NCBI GenBank assembly: GCA_029053015.1
Contig: JAIDHX010000052.1
Coordinates: forward strand, 1 to 64,000
Direction of reading: 5' to 3'
DNA length: 64,000 bases
From: Lachnospiraceae bacterium
GTDB taxonomy: Bacteria > Bacillota > Clostridia > Lachnospirales > Lachnospiraceae
Below the pieces are notes generated by a model, which saw nothing but the letters and a program-made list of their open reading frames with translations, did no database searches and had not been told where the DNA came from. Position numbers and translations under genes: made by a program. This document shows, piece by piece, positions 26,597-34,360 of the stretch (position 1 is the stretch's first letter; the number at the start of each line of letters is the position of its first letter).

Positions 26597-27346
26597 CTAT
26601 GCAACCTCACTCGAGGTTATCAGAATATCGTCGCAGATATCCTCCTGCGTAATATTGATTTTTCCGAGCTTCATCATTTCCAGAATCACCAGAAAGGTAA
26701 CGATGATTTCCATTTTGCTGTGCTGCTTTTCCAAAAGCTGCCTGAAGCTGCACTTTTTGTGACTTCTTATGTAATCCTCCACATAGGAGGTCTTTAAGTC
26801 GATGTCAACCTCATCTTTTTCAATATTTCCGTAATTGCTTCTGATGGGATCGATTTTTTCTTCCTGCCGCTTTACAATGGATTTAAAAATATCCTGCAGC
26901 TTTTTTAGATTCATCTCGCCAATCAGTTCCTCGTAGTCAATGGGCTGCCTGTAGCCCTCCACCTCCTTGGGAAGCTGTTGTTTTCGGAACAGATAGCGCT
27001 GCGCATCCACCTGCCTGTCCTTCAGTTCAAAGGACATATACTTGTACATCTTATACTCCAGCAGGCGCTGCACCAGTTCGGCTCTCGGGTCCTCTTCCTC
27101 GCCCTCTTCGTTGACCTCCCTGGGCAGAAGCATCTTGCACTTAATGTCTAAAAGTGTTGCCGCCATCACCAGAAACTCGCTCATGACGTTCATGTCCCGC
27201 GTCTGCAGCTTGCGAATATAGTCCAGATACTGCTCTGTGATTTCCACAATGGGGATATCGTATATGTCGATTTTATTTTTATCAATTAAATGCAGCAGCA
27301 AATCAAGAGGGCCTTCAAACACCTCCAGTTTTACGGGTATTGCCAT
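26597..27346 (-). CDS. scpA: Segregation and condensation protein A
   Basis: ScpA is the kleisin that bridges the SMC heads. The 249-residue protein starts with the highly conserved VFEGPLDLLLHLIDKNKIDIYDIPI region (read in parts). It continues with EFLVMAATLLDIKCKMLLP and ends in the winged-helix SMC contact region. The inner ATG is chosen because GGAGG lies five bases before it, while the ATG four codons upstream has no site. It forms an operon with scpB. Confidence 0.95.
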   Translation of the reverse strand: MAIPVKLEVFEGPLDLLLHLIDKNKIDIYDIPIVEITEQYLDYIRKLQTRDMNVMSEFLVMAATLLDIKCKMLLPREVNEEGEEEDPRAELVQRLLEYKMYKYMSFELKDRQVDAQRYLFRKQQLPKEVEGYRQPIDYEELIGEMNLKKLQDIFKSIVKRQEEKIDPIRSNYGNIEKDEVDIDLKTSYVEDYIRSHKKCSFRQLLEKQHSKMEIIVTFLVILEMMKLGKINITQEDICDDILITSSEVA

Positions 27347-27435
27347 TTCTGCCTCCATGGGGCGGCGCGCCGTCCTTCGTTACAATCTTGTTTTTACAAA
27401 GCATTGTCTATTTTAAACGGTTTTGGGGTTTATTG

Positions 27436-27702
27436 CAAGTGGAAATGTATACTTCTGCGAGTCATGCTGTGTATTTCTGCGAGTCACGCCGACAGAGGAG
27501 AGATATGTCCGTTCAGACACGCTCTCGCTTGGATAAAAACGTAGTGGACGCTAGGCTCGTGAGAAACCTCGCCAAGCGCCAACGTTTTTAAACGGTCTGA
27601 CCGGACATCCCTCTCCTCTGCCGGCTGGAAATCGCGAAAGCAAGTCTGCGCCTAAATATACAACGCACACAATGGCAACAGCATAGTTTCTCAATCACCT
27701 AA
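27436..27702 (+). repeat. Hairpin repeat, copy B (with partial carrier)
   Basis: This is the main content of the roughly 500-base gap 27347-27861. A 31-bp imperfect outer stem (27488-27518 with 27595-27625) encloses the conserved core ACGCTCTCGCTTGG...AACGG. Inside are the stem TAAAAACGT/ACGTTTTTA and the loop GGCTCGTGAG...CTCGCC. Upstream, a 21-base unit ending in TGCGAGTCAYGC occurs twice in tandem (27447-27467, 27469-27489). Downstream, 27663-27702 matches the right carrier end of copy A (CACAATGGCAACAGCAT...GTTTCTCAATCACCTAA). From 27703 to 27861 nothing further is recognised. Confidence 0.85.
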
Positions 27703-27861
27703 CATAAAACGGGTCTTATTTTTTGTCCCTTTTCAGAAAAGTGTTCCTACTGCTTAAAATTTGAGCACAATATATATTCTTACATATGATTATTGAATTT
27801 GCGCTTATGTAACAATTCTTCAAACAAGAATTTGCGCGAGAGACTGTATTATGTACGATTC

Positions 27862-28245
27862 CTAATATGTTTCCATTTGCCCACATAGCATATTATAAAA
27901 CCCAAATCGCTCATAAAACGGCTTCAAGCATTCTTCATAAACCACTGAAATCATGTAGATACGCTTTTCCTTCAGATATTCAATCATTTTATCCATCAGT
28001 TCTGTGCCAATCCCTTTGCCTTGGTAAGCCGGACAAACCATTAAATCCTGAATATAAGCATCTGTTACCCCATTTGATACACTATCAATATACCCAATCA
28101 GTTTATCATCTTCATAAACTGCAATATGGTAATACGATGTCATCAAAGGGTTTTTATACTCTCTTTCCAGCCTGTTCCAGCCCACAGATTCACGCAAATC
28201 CGCCAATGCTTTTACAGACACTTTTTCGTTGAATTTGTACATCAT
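27862..28245 (-). CDS. GNAT family N-acetyltransferase
   Basis: The 127-residue protein covers the GNAT fold. The acetyl-CoA site is visible as DLMVCPAYQGKGIGTELMDKMIEYL (motif A, V-x-P-x-x-Q-G-x-G-I-G). It is preceded by the YIDSVSNGVTDAYIQ beta strand and followed by FYERFGFYNM, the usual C-terminal element. The acceptor is unknown. ATG at 28245 follows GGGGTG at about eight bases; a GTG four codons upstream is less likely. It starts only about 45 bases from the probable left edge of the IS110 element, so its promoter may have been altered by the insertion. Confidence 0.85.
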   Translation of the reverse strand: MMYKFNEKVSVKALADLRESVGWNRLEREYKNPLMTSYYHIAVYEDDKLIGYIDSVSNGVTDAYIQDLMVCPAYQGKGIGTELMDKMIEYLKEKRIYMISVVYEECLKPFYERFGFYNMLCGQMETY

Positions 28246-28301
28246 TATGTTTTTCACCCCGTGGAATATTTATATCGTTAAATTCCGATTCTTAATATAT
28301 A

Positions 28302-28510
28302 AGTGAGGGTTTCAATAGCCTTCACTTTTCTTTATGATGAAGGTGATCGGCTGACGGAATTTCCGATTGGGACATCACGCCCGTATACAAATTTGTCAGC
28401 CAGCCTTCATTTTCCTTCATTCGATTCAGCAAGTTGGGACAACTCTCTGCTCCCGTTTAACTAAAGAATATGAGTGGATTCTGAAGTTGTTGGAACCGGT
28501 CAAAACACCA
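28302..28510 (+). ncRNA. Candidate IS110 bridge RNA
   Basis: The noncoding end upstream of the recombinase folds as expected for the IS110-group bridge RNA. A 5' hairpin (AGTGAGG 28302-28308 with CCTTCACT 28319-28326) is followed by a long stem. In that stem ATGAAGG 28337-28343 pairs with CCTTCAT 28404-28410, and GGCTGAC 28349-28355 with GTCAGCC 28395-28401. It encloses a 39-base internal loop (28356-28394) suited to be the target-binding loop. A second structured part follows to about 28510. Its TTCAG and CTGAA segments (about 28427 and 28485) could close a donor loop. The limits are estimates. Confidence 0.55.
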
Positions 28511-28534
28511 GCCATACTAAAGGAGGTAATACCC

Positions 28535-29728
28535 ATGATTGCTGTTGGAATTGATATTTCCAAATCTAAAAGCAAAGTAGCTGTTCTGAACAGTGACGGC
28601 AGTGTCCGTACCAGACCATTTGATGTCCACCATAACCGTCAGGAACTTAACGCACTCGTTGCTTGCATTAAAGAAACAGGGGAACAGCCCACGATCCTTA
28701 TGGAACCTACAAGCCATTATCACTATCCCGTGTTGAAAGTGTTACAGGATGCTGCTCTCCCGGTCTGCCTGATCAATCCCTATCAGATGAAAAAATATGG
28801 TGATACAGAACTCAGAAAGGCCAAAACAGATAAGAAAGATGCCCTCCGCATTGCTAAATATGCATTGGAAAAGTCTTACCTTCTGACACCATACACATCA
28901 ACTGACCAGAAATTTGAGGACCTTAAGTTCCTCTCCAGACAATACAGCCAGCGCATCAATAACGTAAAATATGCCAAAGTACAGCTTATCAACCTTTTGG
29001 ATGAAACAATGCCCGGTATTACAGATCTGCTTCCCTTAAAAAGCAGAAAACCTGATAGCTGTGTCCTGCTGCTTTTTATCAAACGTTTTAAATCCTTCGA
29101 CTATATCAGAAAGATAGGGAAGACGCGTTTTCTGAGCAGTTATGAAACATTGGTCAGAAAAACTACTGACCGTTATGCTGCAAGCAAAGGGCTTGCCATC
29201 TATGAACTTGCACTTGGCAGCATAACCACGAGAGGAGACAACTCATTTATGGCGCTTGCCCAGGAACAATGTGTTGATCTTGTATCACTCGCGCAGAAGT
29301 CTGCCGATGCCCTTATCCTACAGATGCAGAACATCGCAGAAACCATTCCTGAATATAAAGTGCTTCGTGCCATGAATGGTGTCGGAGACCGCCTAGGTCC
29401 TGTCATTCTGGCTGAAATAGGGGATATCCGCCGTTTCCACAGTGGAAAGGCACTCAACGCCTATGCTGGAAACGATGCGCCACCATACCAGTCAGGTCAG
29501 TTTGAGAGCCGGAACCGCCATATATCAAAACGGGGAAATCCGGCTCTCAGAAAAGCATGTTTTGAGGTCATGCAGGCTCTCAAACTGACGCGACCTCAGG
29601 ATGACCCTGTCTACCTTTTTCTGCTCAAAAAGGAACAGGAGGGGAAACCGTATAACGTAGCCAAAATGGCTGGTGTTAATAAGTTTCTCCGGATTTACTA
29701 TGCCCGTGCAATGGAGCTATATGAGTAA
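28535..29728 (+). CDS. IS110-family recombinase (transposase)
   Basis: The 397-residue protein has the RuvC-like DEDD domain (about 1-160), a coiled-coil region and the C-terminal Tnp domain. Asp7 (GIDISK), Glu57 (LMEPTSHY), Asp99 and Asp102 (AKTDKKDALR) form the acidic set. The catalytic Ser331 lies in HISKRGNPALRK, and MNGVGDRLGPVILAEIGD is the family helix-hairpin segment. No frameshift or stop interrupts it, so the enzyme should be active. ATG at 28535 follows AGGAGG by eight bases; the 56 codons upstream are the noncoding left end. IS110 recombinases act with a bridge RNA that reads donor and target DNA. Confidence 0.93.
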   Translation: MIAVGIDISKSKSKVAVLNSDGSVRTRPFDVHHNRQELNALVACIKETGEQPTILMEPTSHYHYPVLKVLQDAALPVCLINPYQMKKYGDTELRKAKTDKKDALRIAKYALEKSYLLTPYTSTDQKFEDLKFLSRQYSQRINNVKYAKVQLINLLDETMPGITDLLPLKSRKPDSCVLLLFIKRFKSFDYIRKIGKTRFLSSYETLVRKTTDRYAASKGLAIYELALGSITTRGDNSFMALAQEQCVDLVSLAQKSADALILQMQNIAETIPEYKVLRAMNGVGDRLGPVILAEIGDIRRFHSGKALNAYAGNDAPPYQSGQFESRNRHISKRGNPALRKACFEVMQALKLTRPQDDPVYLFLLKKEQEGKPYNVAKMAGVNKFLRIYYARAMELYE

Positions 29729-29834
29729 ATATGCTTACATTATCACACTTTCCTAAAAAATCCGCAATAACGGGTTTTATTAAAGTTACTTTTTTTCATG
29801 GTGTAAAATTTATTTCAAAAAGCCTAAAATCTTC

Positions 29835-29863
29835 TTGACAAACATTAGCAAGATTTGTATATA
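29835..29863 (+). promoter_or_regulatory. Outward promoter in the IS110 right end
   Basis: TTGACA (29835-29840), a 17-base spacer and TATATA (29858-29863) face out of the element. In IS110 circles the joined ends form a promoter for bridge RNA and recombinase, so the -35 box here may serve that purpose. Confidence 0.5.
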
Positions 29864-29916
29864 ACTATACCACAGGGTATGCAATTCCAAAAGCAAGATT
29901 TTTTTCAAGCCACTCT

Positions 29917-30357
29917 TTATAAAACGGTTCTTATTTTTTCAATAAAACCTTCTGTGATATACTTTATGGAGGGTACGTGGAAGAACACTGCCTGACGATT
30001 GTATTTTTTTAACATATACCAGTATGCTTCGTTACACAGGGATTGGATGGGCGTATTTCCTATATCAGCGATGATTCCGCTTTGATTGCATTTCAGCGCA
30101 ATTGAGTGAAAATCTACATCCGAATATAGGGACACATCATCTTTTTGGGCGACGCAGTCTATTCTTATATTTCCTTTTAATCTTTTATCTAACCCAAACA
30201 TATAGACTACATCGTAAGCGCCACTGATATTATCAATATCCTGCTTTAATCCATTATAGGAATTTGTCAGAAACAATTTATCGCCGTCAAGGCTTCTCAC
30301 GATTTTATTAGCGGAATTACCATTCCCTTTAAAAGCAACGTATAATGTTGACATCTG
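29917..30357 (-). CDS. Pyroglutamyl-peptidase I-like protein
   Basis: The 146-residue protein resembles the second half of peptidase C15. SLCNEAYWYML carries the expected nucleophile Cys, followed about 20 residues later by VFFHVPSI with the catalytic His. The family acidic residue region is FGLDKRLKGNIRIDCVA, where the usual Glu-Arg pair is not conserved (Asp-Cys here). Pcp enzymes are about 200-215 residues and remove N-terminal pyroglutamate, so this is a short, divergent relative and its activity is doubtful. ATG at 30357 follows AGGAG. It overlaps the end of the HAD phosphatase gene slightly upstream of that start region and is probably cotranscribed with it. Confidence 0.5.
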   Translation of the reverse strand, partial: QMSTLYVAFKGNGNSANKIVRSLDGDKLFLTNSYNGLKQDIDNISGAYDVVYMFGLDKRLKGNIRIDCVAQKDDVSLYSDVDFHSIALKCNQSGIIADIGNTPIQSLCNEAYWYMLKKYNRQAVFFHVPSIKYITEGFIEKIRTVL

Positions 30358-30383
30358 CTTATCTCCTCTTGAAAGCGCCAAAT

Positions 30384-31148
30384 TTATCGCAAGTTTTTTG
30401 CAATCCAATCGGCCACGCCATCTTCATCATTTGATAATGTGACACAATCTGCAGCAGCTTTCACATCCGCAACAGCATTGGAAACGGCAACTCCCACACC
30501 ACAGATTTGAAGCATTTCCATATCATTGATATCGTCGCCAAAAGATACAATATCACTTAGAGATATATTCAACGACTTTGTCAATTCTAGAATTGCCTGT
30601 ATCTTGCCTGATTTTTCCGGCAGAAAAGCATACCAGTTCTCTCCCCGGTAACTTTGCAGACGGCAGTGATTTCTATTTGCAATTTTTACAGCTATATCAC
30701 TGTCGGAAAGCTCTGCTACTATTTTATTAATCGGGCAGCTCAAAGGCTCTTTATAATCATAAAAAACCGCTTTATGTAATTTCTCGGATTCTGATATGTG
30801 ATGACTGTTCCAAAAAACCTGACGGCCTGCTGCCACGGTTATTTCCGTATCCTGATTTTGTTCCAGCAAATCCTGTATGATTTGATTCGCAGCATTGATA
30901 TCCATGTTGCAGCTGTAAATCTGTTTTCCACGCTGATGAATCAGCGTTCCATCCGTTGTGATTTCATAATCCGGTTGGATTTCTTCTATGTAACGTTCTG
31001 CTCCTATCCAATATCGGGCAGTCGCAATCACAACCAGAATTCCACGGCTTTGACATTGTTTCAAAATCTGTTTTGTGTACTCTGATATGCTGCCGTCAGA
31101 ACGAAGCAGCGTATGGTCAAGGTCTGTCAAAATCATTTTGATATTCAT
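30384..31148 (-). CDS. Cof-type HAD-IIB sugar or cofactor phosphatase
   Basis: The 254-residue protein has the HAD nucleophile motif LTDLDHTLLRSDG (Asp8 and Asp10 region). Motif II lies near VVIATAR, the cap domain spans about 85-185, and motif IV is VSFGDDINDMEMLQICGVGVAVSNA. Such enzymes dephosphorylate sugar phosphates, FMN or PLP; specificity is not evident. AAGGGAG precedes the ATG. The leader TTCATAATTGAAAACTCCCTT (plus-strand reading) also occurs at 33109-33129. Confidence 0.88.
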   Translation of the reverse strand: MNIKMILTDLDHTLLRSDGSISEYTKQILKQCQSRGILVVIATARYWIGAERYIEEIQPDYEITTDGTLIHQRGKQIYSCNMDINAANQIIQDLLEQNQDTEITVAAGRQVFWNSHHISESEKLHKAVFYDYKEPLSCPINKIVAELSDSDIAVKIANRNHCRLQSYRGENWYAFLPEKSGKIQAILELTKSLNISLSDIVSFGDDINDMEMLQICGVGVAVSNAVADVKAAADCVTLSNDEDGVADWIAKNLR

Positions 31149-31164
31149 AATTGAAAACTCCCTT
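31144..31164. repeat. 21-bp direct repeat, copy 1
   Basis: TTCATAATTGAAAACTCCCTT is found again exactly at 33109-33129. The copies bracket about 1.9 kb that holds the small ABC transporter and two coding remnants. Confidence 0.75.
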
Positions 31165-31279
31165 ACTTGTTATAAGCATATCTTTTTGGGGTAATTTTCA
31201 ATAAACTATCATAATTCTGTTTTACCGTCAAGCAATATTTTTCCCCACAGTCCAGCCGGATGGGTATCTGCAAAAAATC
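31163..31279 (-). pseudogene. Possible 3' remnant of a gene before the HAD gene
   Basis: The minus strand reads about 38 codons ending in ITPKRYAYNK and a TAA that overlaps the HAD ribosome-binding site. It starts abruptly with no start codon and no intact gene upstream. The composition looks protein-like (IPIRLDCGEKYCLTVKQNYD), but no family is recognised. Confidence 0.25.
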
Positions 31280-31290
31280 GCAGGACAAGA

Positions 31291-31319
31291 AAGGACTGGC
31301 GAATAACCAGCCAGTCCTT
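31291..31319 (-). terminator. Hairpin after the small ABC transporter
   Basis: A 10-bp perfect stem (AAGGACTGGC with GCCAGTCCTT) and a 9-base loop, followed on the minus strand by TCTTG. It probably ends the permease transcript and separates it from the HAD gene. Confidence 0.55.
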
Positions 31320-31341
31320 CTAATAACTATTCAAACGCAAA

Positions 31342-31431
31342 TCAAATTTTTACTTTTCGTACGGGACGCAGCACTTCATAGCCAATCACTTCCGGATAAT
31401 GACGCTGATAATTTAATCCTAATCTATCAAA
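31342..31431 (-). pseudogene. Possible C-terminal coding remnant next to the permease
   Basis: Directly after the permease, in another frame, about 29 codons read LGLNYQRHYPEVIGYEVLRP and end in RKVKI and TGA. It resembles the end of a real protein, but the family is not recognised. Together with the fragment at 31163-31279 it suggests that genes were cut when the ABC segment arrived. Confidence 0.25.
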
Positions 31432-32155
31432 ACTTCACTTTCCTCAACAATTCTACCTTCATAACAGCCATCACTGCCCCGTATATCAGAAGAAGAATAA
31501 AACCTCTCATTACTTCTCGCATATTAAAATAGCTTTCATTGGTAACCCAACTTATTACATCTGAAATTGGTGGTATTACCCAGAGGATATACTTCATAGT
31601 GGCAAATTTTGCAATCACACCGTTTCGGCAAACTGCTAACAAAGCAATAAAAAATGTCAATCCAACTCCTGCTTTTCGGTTTTTCATTACCCGTATATGA
31701 AACAATTCTCCTACCATCCCACCAACAAACGAACATGCAGACATTAACAGTCCGCCCCCAACAAAATCCGACCAAACTAACTGACGTGATAATAGCACAT
31801 TTCCACTCCATATATGTATAAAAACCGGAACCACAATAGATATTCCGGTAACTACTACACAAATACACATCATAAATATTATATGACACAAGTAATATTT
31901 TCGTTCGCTTTTTAATCTTAATATCATCACCTGCTCCGATACTTCCGGTTCCACTTCTTGAATTGTCTTTCCAACCCACACCATAACAACAAAAAGAAAT
32001 ATTCCTGTTATCGAAAAACTGTCTACAATCCAAACCGGCGCCGTACTATACATCATACCCAGAATCCCTAATAGTACGATTAATGGCATCACCCATTTTG
32101 CAGACATCATATATTGTTTATATTGATATTTAATCATTTCACATATCGCTTTCAT
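31427..32155 (-). CDS. ABC-2-like membrane protein (permease partner)
   Basis: The 242-residue protein has about six hydrophobic segments (roughly 20-60, 95-120, 130-155, 165-185 and 210-235) and no clear family motif. It overlaps the preceding ATPase gene by 17 bases and is surely its partner. The layout fits a small ABC-2-type exporter. Codons are more A/T-rich than in neighbouring housekeeping genes, which fits acquisition by transfer. Substrate unknown. Confidence 0.65.
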   Translation of the reverse strand: MKAICEMIKYQYKQYMMSAKWVMPLIVLLGILGMMYSTAPVWIVDSFSITGIFLFVVMVWVGKTIQEVEPEVSEQVMILRLKSERKYYLCHIIFMMCICVVVTGISIVVPVFIHIWSGNVLLSRQLVWSDFVGGGLLMSACSFVGGMVGELFHIRVMKNRKAGVGLTFFIALLAVCRNGVIAKFATMKYILWVIPPISDVISWVTNESYFNMREVMRGFILLLIYGAVMAVMKVELLRKVKF

Positions 32156-32957
32156 TCATCATACCTCTCAAGTTCCATCCGGCCTGTAACATTTCCATAC
32201 TCACAATATTACAATCTTTCTCTTCTACACGAAGTATGCATCCATTTTCAACATACTGCAAATGCCCCTTCCATCGTTCCGGTACAGAACACTGCTTTCC
32301 ATTTGTAAATTTTAAAACATACCACGTTTTTTCTTTTATATTACGTTGGTTAACCAGCGTTAATAACCCATCATCCAACTGATACACACAGTCTGAAATT
32401 GCATCGATTAGATATGGCTCATGACAGGACATCAGAATCACAACCCCATTTTTTCGTAACACATTAATCTTGTCAATAAACACCTGCTGCGATGCAATAT
32501 CCTGACCTGAAAGCGGTTCATCCAACAGCAATATATCCGGCTCCTTAAGCAATGCCTGTATCACGCCAACTTTTTGCAAACTTCCTTTTGACAAACGCTT
32601 CATAGGTGTCTTCAACATGGATTGAAAAAAGAAATCTTGAGATAAGTTTTGGATTCGTTTTTTTAATTCTATCTCCTCAATTCCTTCCATTTTTCCCTGA
32701 CTGAATAAATATTTTTCTGCTGTTAACTGCATTTGCGGAAAATGTTCCGGTACATAATGAAACAGGAATGAGCGCTCATAATTCACTTTTCCTTTTGTTG
32801 GTTGTACCAAACCTGCAATAATTTTTAACAAGGTACTTTTCCCACATCCGTTATGTCCGGTAAAGGCAATGGACTGTCCCTGCTCAATTATCATACTAAT
32901 ATCATGTAAAACTATTTTTTGATTGTATTCTTTTACGATGTTGTCCAGAGTAATCAT
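32139..32957 (-). CDS. ABC transporter ATP-binding protein
   Basis: The 272-residue ATPase has Walker A GHNGCGKST (34-42), the signature LSKGSLQKVGVIQALL and Walker B ILLLDEPLSGQD. The switch His is in SCHEPYLI. Residues 215-272 form a short C-terminal extension. The start at 32957 is set by AAAGGA about eight bases upstream. A longer frame reaching 33113 adds 52 residues with no resemblance to ABC proteins. Its partner permease overlaps it at the 3' end. Base composition is A/T-rich compared with the flanks. Confidence 0.88.
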   Translation of the reverse strand: MITLDNIVKEYNQKIVLHDISMIIEQGQSIAFTGHNGCGKSTLLKIIAGLVQPTKGKVNYERSFLFHYVPEHFPQMQLTAEKYLFSQGKMEGIEEIELKKRIQNLSQDFFFQSMLKTPMKRLSKGSLQKVGVIQALLKEPDILLLDEPLSGQDIASQQVFIDKINVLRKNGVVILMSCHEPYLIDAISDCVYQLDDGLLTLVNQRNIKEKTWYVLKFTNGKQCSVPERWKGHLQYVENGCILRVEEKDCNIVSMEMLQAGWNLRGMMNESDM

Positions 32958-33108
32958 TGCGCAATTCCTTTCTACTACAATATATTTATGGTGAATGCCC
33001 CTTACAGTCAATAAGGAATTATCCATCTTGTTGCTTAGGCTGTTAGAATATATGGAGCAACAGGGTAAAAGCCCGTTTTTAGTGGGTACACAAATCCGAA
33101 AAGGAAGT

Positions 33109-33129
33109 TTCATAATTGAAAACTCCCTT
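33109..33129. repeat. 21-bp direct repeat, copy 2
   Basis: Identical to 31144-31164. In both places the minus strand reads AAGGGAGTTTTCAATTATGAA, that is a ribosome-binding site and ATG. Here the ATG begins a frame of no recognised family that runs into the ATPase gene. Confidence 0.75.
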
Positions 33130-33152
33130 CCTTCCCAAATCTACCTTCGACC

Positions 33153-34322
33153 TCACATAACCTGTTTCCCTGTCATATAGCCCGCAAGATAAAGAGCCAT
33201 CAGCATCGCAGACACCGCTACAACCGATACTTTCCACCGCTCATGCCTGTCCATCCACTCTCCCGCCAGCATAAATCCCGGCAGCGCACACAAGGTATAC
33301 CTTCCGCCGCTTATCAGCCAGTTGGAAGAAAAGGTAATGAAAAACAGAGCGGTCATATACAACAGATACATCGGGCGCAGTCTCCTGCGTATTCCATAGG
33401 CAAGCCACCCTATCCACACAAAAAAGAGCACAAGCTCCGGTATCCATATACTCATCCCTACAGAACTATATCTGCCGGTATAAGCGTTTTTTACCACATC
33501 GGATATCGTTTTCCAAATGGGCAGGAAACCATTACACCAATGCGTCCTCTGATAATATAAGAAACGCAGCGGGTCTCCCTCCACACGCCAGTTGATATAG
33601 AAGTAAATCCCCAGCCCGAACAGCATGGAAGCGCACAAAAGTCCCGGCAGAAGAATTTTCTTTAAGATTGCCCTCCAGTCCTTCTCTTTCAGCCTGACCA
33701 GAAAATGCTCCGAGCAAAGAATCTCCGCCGCTACTGCCACCGCCAGCAGAGCACCCTGCACCTTAGTCAGACAGGCAAAAAAGCCAAAAAGTGCCACCAG
33801 ACACCACTTATGCTCTCTCAGGTAATACAAAAAAGCCGCCGATATGACAAAGAACAGGCTTTCCGTCAGGACGGCGCCGAAAAAGAAAGAAAAAGGAAAC
33901 ACAGCCAACATAATCAGGGCATTTTTCGCCGCCTTCTCCCCGAACTCCTTCTCCGTCAGCTTATAAAAATAAAGACTTCCCACCGCATAGCAGACCAGAT
34001 TTAAAAATATCCCGCACAGCCGGTAATCACTTATAGCAAAATGAAGCAGCCTAAGCAGCCATGGCAGGAGCGGATAGAATACCAGAAAAAGGTGCTTTCC
34101 GTCTTCGACGGCGCCGCTGTAGCCATACCGGGCAACATCAATATAATGGGGCGAATCCCACCTGTTCCACGCCTCCAAAAATCCCGAAAAGGTGAGCGGT
34201 TCCGTATACTGTCCGAACATGATAAGAATACAGACTGAAAACAGGTACACCGCAAGCCGCGCTCCCACTGCCGCAGCGATAATCTCAATCTCTGTCCGTC
34301 TTTTTGTCAGGAAATGTGCCAT
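33153..34322 (-). CDS. PIG-V-like mannosyltransferase family membrane protein
   Basis: The 389-residue protein has about nine to ten membrane segments. The first outer loop carries EAWNRWDSPHYIDVARYGY, the hallmark of the PIG-V/GT-C-type family (W-D-x-x-x-Y, Asp as catalytic candidate). Bacterial members use lipid-linked sugars to modify surface glycans, but their acceptors are unknown. No glycan operon surrounds it. C-terminal YTLCALPGFMLAGEWMDRH is also typical. Length normal. Confidence 0.82.
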   Translation of the reverse strand: MAHFLTKRRTEIEIIAAAVGARLAVYLFSVCILIMFGQYTEPLTFSGFLEAWNRWDSPHYIDVARYGYSGAVEDGKHLFLVFYPLLPWLLRLLHFAISDYRLCGIFLNLVCYAVGSLYFYKLTEKEFGEKAAKNALIMLAVFPFSFFFGAVLTESLFFVISAAFLYYLREHKWCLVALFGFFACLTKVQGALLAVAVAAEILCSEHFLVRLKEKDWRAILKKILLPGLLCASMLFGLGIYFYINWRVEGDPLRFLYYQRTHWCNGFLPIWKTISDVVKNAYTGRYSSVGMSIWIPELVLFFVWIGWLAYGIRRRLRPMYLLYMTALFFITFSSNWLISGGRYTLCALPGFMLAGEWMDRHERWKVSVVAVSAMLMALYLAGYMTGKQVM

Positions 34323-34360
34323 AGCCTGTCCCTCCGGAATCTGATTCTAAGTTTATTATA

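Larger units (their letters stand above)
28291..29868 (+). mobile_element. IS110-family insertion sequence, apparently intact
   Basis: It consists of a roughly 240-base left noncoding end with strong RNA structure, a complete recombinase gene, and a roughly 140-base right end. IS110 elements lack long terminal inverted repeats, so the borders are inferred. The left limit is placed after AATTCCGATT (28281-28290), which resembles AATTTCCGATT in the predicted target loop. The right limit is near the CT at about 29865-29870. An outward-facing promoter in the right end supports this boundary. Edges may be off by tens of bases. Confidence 0.6.

Noticed and set aside
27340..27591. Plus-strand open frame ending in LVRNLAKRQRF over hairpin copy B
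   Set aside because: It translates the hairpin core. The matching frame in copy C differs by core substitutions only, so it is a by-product of the repeat, not a gene.
32958..33113. 52-residue N-terminal extension of the small ABC ATPase
   Set aside because: The extension is unlike any ABC protein, and a good ribosome-binding site stands before the inner ATG at 32957.
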